38,673 bases of DNA from an uncultured Fidelibacterota bacterium (GTDB lineage: Bacteria; Fidelibacterota; Marinisomatia; Marinisomatales; UBA1611), in assembly GCA_913043235.1 (NCBI GenBank), contig CAJWLO010000022.1, positions 1 to 38,673 of the forward strand, written 5' to 3'. Below are positions 17,423 to 25,284 of the stretch, in pieces. Both the position numbers and the translations under genes were made by a program. Position 1 is the first letter of the stretch. Each line of letters opens with the position of its first letter. The notes beneath the pieces were generated by a model that was not told where the DNA came from, ran no database searches, and was given only the letters and a program-made list of their open reading frames with translations.

Positions 17423-19163
17423 TATTAAATTGGCTCTTTTTATTCTGGTATCATTTAGCTGGGTTTCTGCTGGTACAGCAAGAATTATGACTTATAACTT
17501 GTTGAACTTTCAAGATGAAAATAACCGTGAACATGATTTTATTACTGTTATTGATTTTGCCCAGCCTGACTTGATAATTGCACAGGAAATAGTTGGTCAG
17601 ACTGGTTTTAGCCATTTTAAATCTGATGTGCTTGATGCTTTGGAACCAGGTTCATGGTCAAGTGCCACCTTTATCAATCAAAGTGCTAGCCAGGATATTG
17701 CGCTATTCTACCACCATGATGATTTTACATTCATCAGTACGGATGTGGTTTATACGGCACAATCATCTGGGACTCGGGATGTTATTGAATGGGTAATGTT
17801 ACATAATCAATCCAATTTGCAGTTCAATGTTTATGGAGTCCATTTAAAAGCAAGTTCCGGGAATTCAAATGCCCAACAGCGCCTACAGGAAACAACCATT
17901 CTACGCACTCACCTAAATAATTTGAATGAGAATCATTTCATTGTTGCAGGTGATTTTAATATTTACTCAAACAGTTCATCTTCAGAACCTGCTTTTGAAA
18001 TGCTGACAGGTATTTCTGATAATAACAATGGTAGGTTATTTGATCCTATTGATCGCATTGGTCATTGGCATAATAATAGTTCTTATGCGGATGTTCACAC
18101 CCAGTCTCCAAGAACAACACAATTTGGAGGAGGGGCTAATGGTGGTATGGATGATCGTTTTGACTGGTTATTTGTATCAGAAGATATACTGGAAGAATCA
18201 TCAGAAATTAGGTATGAAAATAATACATATCTGGTTGTTGGCAATGATGGTAATCATTTTAACCAGGCTATTAATGCTGGAAATAATTCATCTGTAATTG
18301 ACAGCATTGCTGATGCTCTTCACGATGCATCAGATCATTTACCAGTTTATATGGATATCTGGTTTGATGATTTAACCTATAATGATGCAGGGATTGTGAT
18401 TACGGAAATAATGCCTAACCCTGTTTCAGTATCTGATTCTTACGGTGAATGGTTTGAAGTTTATAACACATCTGATACAACTATTGATATTGCAGGCTGG
18501 GTGATTAAAGATGCTGGAAATGATGAACATATTATTAATAGTGACACTATGTCTGTTATTCTGGTGCCTGGGGATTATTTTATACTTGCCAGGAATGGGG
18601 ATGGAGCACTGAATGGCGGATTGGATGCTGATTATATTTATTCTGGTTTTACTTTATCCAATAGTGAAGATGAAATCATTTTGATGGATGCAGGTGGCGC
18701 TATTGTGGATGAAGTACACTACACCAATACATGGGCTTTTGGTGGTGGAGTTACCATGGAAATCCATGATTTGGAGTCAAACAATAACCTCCCAGAAAAT
18801 TGGTACGCAGCCACTGTTCAATATGGAGAAGGTGATTATGGTACCCCAGGAGTTGATTGGCAAAGTACAGCCAGCATTGAAAGAAATGTCACAATAGCGG
18901 AAACTTTTCGACTTTACCCTCCATACCCAAACCCCTTTAATCCGGTTACTACCATTCGATTTAGAATACCTTTGTCAGGAAAACATGCAATTTATATCTA
19001 TGATGTCACTGGCCAATTAATACAATCATTATTTGATAAGCATTTTACTGCTGGTGATTATATTATGAAGTGGGATGCTGTAAATCTGCCTTCCGGTGTG
19101 TATTATTTGAAAATGGAAAGTATATCACATATCCAAGTGATTAAAATAACTTTAATTAAATAA
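17415..19163 (+). CDS. Secreted endonuclease/exonuclease/phosphatase-family nuclease with lamin-tail and T9SS sorting domains
   Basis: The start at 17415 (582 residues) gives a signal peptide ending WVSA|GTA. The frame opens upstream at 17391 but inside the asparaginase gene. Residues of about 22-315 form an EEP (DNase I-like) domain: MTYNLLNF (Asn28), LIIAQEIVG (Glu58), VYGVHLKAS (His143), VAGDFNIYS (Asp180, Asn182), DRFDWLF and ASDHLPV (Asp307, His308). All catalytic positions look intact. Residues of about 326-480 form a lamin-tail domain (VITEIMPNP, GEWFEVYNTS, IDIAGWVIKD). The C-terminus (about 500-582, YPPYPNPFNP, DVTGQLIQSL, PSGVYYLKM, ending TLIK) is a T9SS sorting domain. Likely an extracellular DNase that scavenges DNA. 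This resembles ExeM-type nucleases in domain choice, though the order differs. Confidence 0.88.
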   Translation: MNNIKLALFILVSFSWVSAGTARIMTYNLLNFQDENNREHDFITVIDFAQPDLIIAQEIVGQTGFSHFKSDVLDALEPGSWSSATFINQSASQDIALFYHHDDFTFISTDVVYTAQSSGTRDVIEWVMLHNQSNLQFNVYGVHLKASSGNSNAQQRLQETTILRTHLNNLNENHFIVAGDFNIYSNSSSSEPAFEMLTGISDNNNGRLFDPIDRIGHWHNNSSYADVHTQSPRTTQFGGGANGGMDDRFDWLFVSEDILEESSEIRYENNTYLVVGNDGNHFNQAINAGNNSSVIDSIADALHDASDHLPVYMDIWFDDLTYNDAGIVITEIMPNPVSVSDSYGEWFEVYNTSDTTIDIAGWVIKDAGNDEHIINSDTMSVILVPGDYFILARNGDGALNGGLDADYIYSGFTLSNSEDEIILMDAGGAIVDEVHYTNTWAFGGGVTMEIHDLESNNNLPENWYAATVQYGEGDYGTPGVDWQSTASIERNVTIAETFRLYPPYPNPFNPVTTIRFRIPLSGKHAIYIYDVTGQLIQSLFDKHFTAGDYIMKWDAVNLPSGVYYLKMESISHIQVIKITLIK

Positions 19164-19180
19164 TGTATAGTAATGTATAG
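19161..19180 (+). repeat. Tandem 10-bp direct repeat over a stop/start junction
   Basis: TAATGTATAG occurs twice head to tail. The first copy contains the nuclease stop codon (TAA) and an ATG that reads only five codons before a TAG. The second copy carries the ATG (19173) used by the 712-residue protein. It looks like a small local duplication that created the present junction, and the decoy ATG could lower initiation of the downstream gene. Confidence 0.7.
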
Positions 19181-21311
19181 GCTTTTTCTTTTCATAATTA
19201 TAATTGGAAGTATATGTGGACAGCCCAGGAAAACTTCCCGTACTACTGTTTCTACAGCGATATCCGATGAATATGATAAATTTACTTCTGTAGGGCAGCT
19301 GGGCCTGACGATCACTAATTTTGGGATCTTAGGAAATGGATGGAACCGTATGGAAGACGGCAGCATCCAGCCTTCCTGCCAGTATAAACAATATACCGAA
19401 ACCCTTCAAGAACAGGTAGAGCATTTTTCCTATGCTGGTTTATGGGTGGGTGGAATAGTAAATGGTCAGCGTAGGGTCTCTACTGCTATTGTGGATGGAG
19501 TATTTGAAGCAGGCGATGAAGGGTTTGAACTTTTTGCTGATGGACCTATTACAATACAGTCATCTATTGCGTCTACGACTCAAGATTCTATGGCGCAATA
19601 CTATTCACCCTATGCTGTATCACACCAGGACATGATTGTTGATTTCAAAGACTATGGGATATCCCCAATAGATAACTTAGGGATCTCCAATCACAATCCT
19701 CTTGGTCTGGATATTCACTTAGAAGCTTATGCTTGGAATTATTCCTACGCTGATGCTTTTGTTATCCTGAATTATACCTTTACCAATATGGCTGCTGATA
19801 CCATCAAAGATATTTATGCTGGAATCTGGATGGATCCTTCCGTAGCGAACTTTAATTATACTGATTACTATACCCCTGGAGGTGGATTTACTTGGTATGA
19901 CAACTTGGATGGGTTTGATCGGTCTGTGGATGAGGCTGGATTTGAAAGGGGCATTGGTTACCAATATGATGCTGATGGAGATGATGGCTGGGCAGAATCT
20001 TATGTGGGGATATCGGTTTTAGGATCCAATATTCCAATGGATTATATCCAAACCAATTACCACCAATGGGTATGGACTAATTCCAATAATAGTGACTATC
20101 CATCCTATAGTATGCCAATTGATGATAATGCGCGATACGAGAAAATGTCTTCCCGTGTAGCTCTAGGGACTGGACCAGAATATACTGCTGAAGGGTATCC
20201 AGCATCGGAGAATAGTTGGCTTTTCCTCCTTTCAGCAGGGCCTATAGGAAGCAGACCGTCATTACCAGATTCATCCAGTTGGGATCTGGCTCCCGGTGAT
20301 ACCTGCTCTGTAGCTTTTACAGTTGTTTGTGCCCGATGGACCCTTGGAATTGGCGCTGATTCCCCTGCCCAGCGCAACAATCTTTATGTGAATTATGACT
20401 GGGCTCAAAAAGCCTATGATGGCGAAGATAAAAATCGTAACAATGTTTTAGATGAAGGAGAAGATTCGAATAATAATCAAATCATTGATCGCTATATTCT
20501 GCCTGCTCCTCCACCTTCACCTAATATGGAAATAGTGGTGGAATCCAATAGAGTTACACTGTACTGGCAGAATAATGCAGAGTCTTTTCTGGACCCTGTA
20601 AGTCAGGTGTTAGATTTTGAAGGATATAAAGTCTATGGTGCCCGAAAAACTGCTAATGAATCCTTGGGTGAATTTACCTTACTATCGGAAAATGATTTAA
20701 AAAATAACATTGGTTACAACACCGGTTTTTCCAGTATCCATATCATCAATGATTTTGGTGAACCGGATAGCTTGGAAATAAATGGGATATATTACCATTA
20801 TAAATTTGTCAATGAAGATATTAAGGATGGATGGTTAAATTACTATGCAATTACAGCCTATGATCAAGGTGATCCGGAGGCTAATTTGGAAAGTTTGGAA
20901 AGTTCCATTTATGCCAACCGTATTTATATTTACTCCGGTGAGCCTAATGCTGTCAGTGATAACTGGTATCCCACAGTCTATCCTAACCCATATAGAGGAC
21001 AGGCTCTTTGGGATGGCTATGGTAGCCGCAATAAAATGATATGGTTTAGAGGATTGCCTGCAAAAGCAGAAATCAGGATATTTTCTCTAGCTGGAGACTT
21101 AGTTGAAGTAATTCAGCATGATGAACTTTATATGGGTAAGGATATTGCAAATATTGATGAAAGAAAAAATCCAATTATGTCCGGTGGTGAACATGCCTGG
21201 GATTTGATTTCCATGCATGACCAAGCTACCGCATCAGGCTTGTACCTTTTTACTGTTGAAGACAAGGATACTGGCACGATTAAAGAAGGAAAGTTTTTAA
21301 TTATTAAATGA
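19173..21311 (+). CDS. Secreted surface protein with T9SS sorting domain, function unknown
   Basis: This 712-residue protein has a signal peptide ending GSICG|QP. The N-terminal half carries a conserved-looking pattern (VGQLGLTITNFGILGNGW, QPSCQY, HFSYAGLWVGGI) that I associate with uncharacterised FCB surface proteins. No enzyme motif is recognised. Near 416-438 an Asp/Asn-rich stretch (DKNRNNVLDEGEDSNNNQ) looks like a Ca2+-binding loop pair of the dockerin/TSP3 kind. About 445-590 resemble a fibronectin-III-like module (RVTLYWQNNAE, FEGYKVYGA, YYAITAYD). The end (about 620-712) is a sorting domain with VYPNPYRG, IRIFSLAGDLV, ASGLYLFTV and a final FLIIK. It lies between the nuclease and the haem protein, so it is presumably exported by the same system. 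Confidence 0.75.
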   Translation: MYRLFLFIIIIGSICGQPRKTSRTTVSTAISDEYDKFTSVGQLGLTITNFGILGNGWNRMEDGSIQPSCQYKQYTETLQEQVEHFSYAGLWVGGIVNGQRRVSTAIVDGVFEAGDEGFELFADGPITIQSSIASTTQDSMAQYYSPYAVSHQDMIVDFKDYGISPIDNLGISNHNPLGLDIHLEAYAWNYSYADAFVILNYTFTNMAADTIKDIYAGIWMDPSVANFNYTDYYTPGGGFTWYDNLDGFDRSVDEAGFERGIGYQYDADGDDGWAESYVGISVLGSNIPMDYIQTNYHQWVWTNSNNSDYPSYSMPIDDNARYEKMSSRVALGTGPEYTAEGYPASENSWLFLLSAGPIGSRPSLPDSSSWDLAPGDTCSVAFTVVCARWTLGIGADSPAQRNNLYVNYDWAQKAYDGEDKNRNNVLDEGEDSNNNQIIDRYILPAPPPSPNMEIVVESNRVTLYWQNNAESFLDPVSQVLDFEGYKVYGARKTANESLGEFTLLSENDLKNNIGYNTGFSSIHIINDFGEPDSLEINGIYYHYKFVNEDIKDGWLNYYAITAYDQGDPEANLESLESSIYANRIYIYSGEPNAVSDNWYPTVYPNPYRGQALWDGYGSRNKMIWFRGLPAKAEIRIFSLAGDLVEVIQHDELYMGKDIANIDERKNPIMSGGEHAWDLISMHDQATASGLYLFTVEDKDTGTIKEGKFLIIK

Positions 21312-21314
21312 AAT

Positions 21315-21320
21315 AGGGAG
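21315..21320 (+). promoter_or_regulatory. Shine-Dalgarno site of the haem/OB-fold cargo gene
   Basis: AGGGAG lies 7 nt before the ATG at 21328, in a 16-nt gap after the previous stop. It is one of the best ribosome-binding sites in the window, suggesting this large cargo is translated efficiently and independently rather than by overlap coupling. Confidence 0.6.
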
Positions 21321-21327
21321 ATAAAAA

Positions 21328-24300
21328 ATGAAAAAAATGATATGGTTATTTTTAACAATTGGAATTATTTGGGGACAAGTAGACTATACTAATGATATTC
21401 AAACAATATTCACTCAGAATTGTGCCAGTTGCCATAGCTATAACGGTGGCACTTCAGGCGGTTTAAATCTCGAAAGCTATAGCGGTGTTATGGCGGGTGG
21501 CAGTAGCGGAGCTGTAGTGGTAGCTAGTGATCATGCGAGTAGCCTGCTTTGGCAAAGGGTGAATAATGGTTCAATGCCACCAGGTAATGAAAATTTAAAT
21601 AGTGATCAGATTGATATAATTGCCGAGTGGATTGATGAGGGGGCGTTGGAAACATTGGATGAATCTATAACGATTGCTGAAGCAAAAGCTCTCGATATAG
21701 GATCTACTGCAACTATAAGGGCTATAGTTACATCTCCTAATTATGGAACTGACTACACCAGCTACTATATTCAGGATGCAACCGCGGGGATTAATTTGTA
21801 TGCGAGTGGCAGTAATATTAGCCCCCCACTATATCTAAGTCTTGGTGATTCAATTGAGGTAACTGGTGTCACCGCTACCTATGCAAATTTTATGGAAATT
21901 GTTATTACGAGCGAAACAAATTACACACTTATTTCCACAAATAATACTCTACCAGAGCCACAGCTTGTAACCATTAGCCAATTATTGGCAGATCCAGAAA
22001 GCTATGAACATGAACTTATTCGCATTAATGGTATATCAATTACAGCGTACGGACAAGCGGGAGCCTGGCCAACAAGCGGTAGCGATAATTTAACTATTAG
22101 CGATGATGGAGGATCTTCCACACTAGTGATGCGAATAGATAGTGATACAGAAATTATTGGCAATCCTGAACCAGTTGCGCCATTTGATCTATTGGGTATA
22201 GCGGGGCAGTATAATGATGATTATCAAATACTACCAAGATACTACAGTGATTTTATGGCAGGTACTGTTCCACCAGTCATTACTAATATTGTGATTACTC
22301 CATCTTCACCGATAGAAACGGATGATGTAATGGTAACTGCCACAATTTCAGATGCTGATGGTAGTATTACTAGTGCGGTGTTAGCCTATAATTCTGGTGG
22401 AGGTAGCGTGGATATCTCAATGTCTACTACTGGATCAGATAATCAATACACTGCAGTTATTCCAGCTCAGAGTACTGGTACAACAGTTACCTTTAGCATC
22501 ACGGCGGTTGATAATGCAAGTAATTCAACCACATCCGCTGAGTTGTCTTATCTGGTGATTTCAACTGGTGGGCAGATTACTGCAATTCATGATATTCAAT
22601 ATACAACCGACTCATCAGGGGATTCGCCTCTAGATGGACAAACGGTCAACATCAGCGGTATTGTTACTGCTGAATTCTGGGGTAGCAGCAACAATCGTTA
22701 TTTTTATGTACAGGATGCAGAAGGCCCCTGGAATGGTATAGTATGTTTTGAATATGGTGGCTGGGATACATTTGATTTTACTTCATCTGCAGGAATAGTC
22801 CATTCAGTGGCTGAAGGAGACAGTGTTACTGTTACTGGAACAGTGGACGAATATTACAACTTAACAGAAATTGTTGATGTAACGGAGGTTATTATTCATG
22901 GACCAGCTATAAATATGATTAGCCCAGCAGTTGTTACAGCCGGACAGATTATGACTGGGGGATCAGATGCAGAAGCTTATGAAGGGTGTTTGGTAAAAGT
23001 AGACAATGTTAGTGTAGATAATCCAGATCTTGATAACGGTGAATGGTCAGTTACAGATGGAACTAATTCTGTTCGCGTCGATGATAAATGGGCTTACTAC
23101 TTTTGGCCAGAATCTGCGCAGGAATTAGCGAATGTCACTGGTGTAATGGATTATAGCTATAGCAATACTAAGATACAGCCACGGCTAGCACGGGATGTTG
23201 TGGAACAGCCAATCGTTCTCGATATAGGAGCTGGTCCACAAACAATCCACCGACCTAGAATACAGCGTATACAACAGGTTCTATATAGTGATCTCCTAAA
23301 AGCCGGTACTGATGAAGAATCAGATATTTCCTATATGGATGGAGATACCGTAATGGTAAGGGGAGTTGTTACGATGCCATCAGGTTTGAGCTATGCAGGG
23401 GATGGATTAAAATATATTTGGGCTGATATAAATGGAGGACCGTGGAGCGGAATATTAACCTATTCTGGTGGTGGTGCAGGAACGGGTGCAAGTACAGTAT
23501 ATCAAGGAGATTTGATAGAATTGATTGGATATGTAGATGAATACTCTACAGGCCCGGCAAATATGACGGAAATTTTTTACTTAACAGGTTTTGATTTACA
23601 AGAAGAGTTCCAAACGTTACCTGATGTAAGTTTAGTGAATACTGGTGACTTACGCTGGCCTACTACTGCTGAACAGTGGGGCAATGTCATGGTACGTGTT
23701 GAAGATGCAGTTGTAACAAATAACGAATTACAATACGAAGTATTTTCCTTGGATGATGGCACGGGTTCAGTGCTGGTAGATGATGATTCCGATAGTATTC
23801 AGGTTTACTTTGAGACAGTTGGTCCTCCTCCGGTTGGATCTCTGGTACAATCCATTGAAGGTTGGGTCTATCATCACTATGGGAGCAATGCAGATTCCAC
23901 TGCCTATAAACTTTGTCCGCTATATGTAAATGATATGGTTTTTGGTGCTGGCCCGCCATCTATATCAGGAATTAGTAGGGAGCCCTGCGCACCAACATCC
24001 ACAGATACAGAAGTTTCCGTATCCTGCGTCATTATGGATAATTCTGATATTGCCAGTGCTGAAGTCCATTATTCCGTTGATGGAGACGCGTATCAGACAG
24101 CCACCATGTCTTCCGCAGGAGATTCTACCTGGACTGGAGTAATCCCTTTAAATGGTGCGAATGTTGTAAATTATTATTTTACAGCAACGGATGATGGCGT
24201 AGATCAATCGGAGGCAAAGACTAGTATGTTTCCCTATGATATTGAACATGACCAGCTTGGTTTTGTGATAACAGATGAGCTAACCATTGCTCACGTCCAG

Positions 24301-25224
24301 CAAACACCCTGGCCTTCTGGTATTACCCGTTACCAAGGCTGTGAAGTGACCTTAAATGGTATTGTTACTGCAGATACAGCACAATATTCCAGCGGTTACA
24401 GTTCTTATGCTTTCCAGGATGGAACGGGTCAGTGGAATGGACTGATTTTCGATACTCCTGAACAGGTTACCCTTACCAGGGGCGATGAAGTGGAAGTTAC
24501 AGGAACCATTGATGACTTTGATGCAGACTGGCACTTTAAATTCGATGGCAATACACGTTTGATCAATTCAACTGTAACAGTTCTCAGTTCTGGGAATGAT
24601 GAACCTGCTCCTGCTCTTGTTTCGGTTGGTGACTTGGCTCAGGATGGTGAAGAAGTTGAATCCTACGAGGGTGTAGTTGTTAGATTACAAAATGTTACCG
24701 TCTCTGCAGTAAACTCTTATGATTGGGCAATTACAGATGCTTCTGGCGGGGTTACACTCATCGATGATGATATGGCTACCATGGCAGCAGATAATTTCAT
24801 GAGCACCTTTGCAGAAGGACAGGAATTGGAATATATCATGGGAATATTTAATTATAGTTTTGGTACCTATAAAGTGCAAATACGTGACCTGGCTGATCTG
24901 GGACAGACAATGGGTATCAATGATGAGATCAATTTAAATCCCTATGCGTATAGGCTTCTTGATAATTTCCCCAATCCTTTCAATCCAGAAACATATATCC
25001 ATTTTGAACTGGGCGGGCAGGAATCAGTAAAACTGATTATCTATGATGCTTTGGGGCGCCAGGTACGAACCCTCGTCAATGGCCAAAGCTATAATCCCGG
25101 CTTCCATGCAGTAAACTGGAACGGCAGAGATAACAATGGCCAGTCAGTGCCATCCGGTGTCTATATTTACCGAATCAAAGCAGGAAGATTTATTGCGGAT
25201 AATAAAATGCTACTGGTGAAATAA
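21328..25224 (+). CDS. Secreted multidomain protein: c-type haem motif, OB-like and Ig-like domains, T9SS sorting domain
   Basis: This 1298-residue protein has a signal peptide ending IIWG|QV. Residues 20-107 look like a small c-type cytochrome domain: CASCH (32-36) gives the covalent haem site and SMPPG (82-86, Met83) the likely sixth ligand, followed by the usual helix IIAEWIDEGA. Repeated OB-like modules follow at about 112-310, 416-620, 637-870 and 980-1195. They recur as V-GIVT--, FQDGTG-WNGL and GDEVEVTGT-like blocks similar to YhcR/DUF5689-type OB folds. Ig-like modules separate them (about 312-408 and 873-972). Residues 1210-1298 are a sorting domain (DNFPNPFNPE, IYDALGRQVRTL, PSGVYIYRI, ending LLVK). 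A strong hairpin terminator follows. Role unknown: surface redox, or DNA binding beside the nuclease, are both possible. Confidence 0.82.
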   Translation: MKKMIWLFLTIGIIWGQVDYTNDIQTIFTQNCASCHSYNGGTSGGLNLESYSGVMAGGSSGAVVVASDHASSLLWQRVNNGSMPPGNENLNSDQIDIIAEWIDEGALETLDESITIAEAKALDIGSTATIRAIVTSPNYGTDYTSYYIQDATAGINLYASGSNISPPLYLSLGDSIEVTGVTATYANFMEIVITSETNYTLISTNNTLPEPQLVTISQLLADPESYEHELIRINGISITAYGQAGAWPTSGSDNLTISDDGGSSTLVMRIDSDTEIIGNPEPVAPFDLLGIAGQYNDDYQILPRYYSDFMAGTVPPVITNIVITPSSPIETDDVMVTATISDADGSITSAVLAYNSGGGSVDISMSTTGSDNQYTAVIPAQSTGTTVTFSITAVDNASNSTTSAELSYLVISTGGQITAIHDIQYTTDSSGDSPLDGQTVNISGIVTAEFWGSSNNRYFYVQDAEGPWNGIVCFEYGGWDTFDFTSSAGIVHSVAEGDSVTVTGTVDEYYNLTEIVDVTEVIIHGPAINMISPAVVTAGQIMTGGSDAEAYEGCLVKVDNVSVDNPDLDNGEWSVTDGTNSVRVDDKWAYYFWPESAQELANVTGVMDYSYSNTKIQPRLARDVVEQPIVLDIGAGPQTIHRPRIQRIQQVLYSDLLKAGTDEESDISYMDGDTVMVRGVVTMPSGLSYAGDGLKYIWADINGGPWSGILTYSGGGAGTGASTVYQGDLIELIGYVDEYSTGPANMTEIFYLTGFDLQEEFQTLPDVSLVNTGDLRWPTTAEQWGNVMVRVEDAVVTNNELQYEVFSLDDGTGSVLVDDDSDSIQVYFETVGPPPVGSLVQSIEGWVYHHYGSNADSTAYKLCPLYVNDMVFGAGPPSISGISREPCAPTSTDTEVSVSCVIMDNSDIASAEVHYSVDGDAYQTATMSSAGDSTWTGVIPLNGANVVNYYFTATDDGVDQSEAKTSMFPYDIEHDQLGFVITDELTIAHVQQTPWPSGITRYQGCEVTLNGIVTADTAQYSSGYSSYAFQDGTGQWNGLIFDTPEQVTLTRGDEVEVTGTIDDFDADWHFKFDGNTRLINSTVTVLSSGNDEPAPALVSVGDLAQDGEEVESYEGVVVRLQNVTVSAVNSYDWAITDASGGVTLIDDDMATMAADNFMSTFAEGQELEYIMGIFNYSFGTYKVQIRDLADLGQTMGINDEINLNPYAYRLLDNFPNPFNPETYIHFELGGQESVKLIIYDALGRQVRTLVNGQSYNPGFHAVNWNGRDNNGQSVPSGVYIYRIKAGRFIADNKMLLVK

Positions 25225-25240
25225 TTGTTTCTTTGATATG

Positions 25241-25273
25241 AAAAAGGGCAAAGTGATACACTTTGCCCTTTTT
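25241..25273. terminator. Rho-independent terminator, bidirectional hairpin
   Basis: A perfect 15-bp inverted repeat, AAAAAGGGCAAAGTG, with a 3-nt ATA loop and the complementary arm ending in five T residues. It begins 16 nt after the stop of the haem/OB-fold gene and is the only strong terminator found in the window. It marks the likely 3' end of the secretion-block transcript. The symmetric A5/T5 flanks would let it work in either direction. Confidence 0.93.
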
Positions 25274-25284
25274 AGTTATTACCC

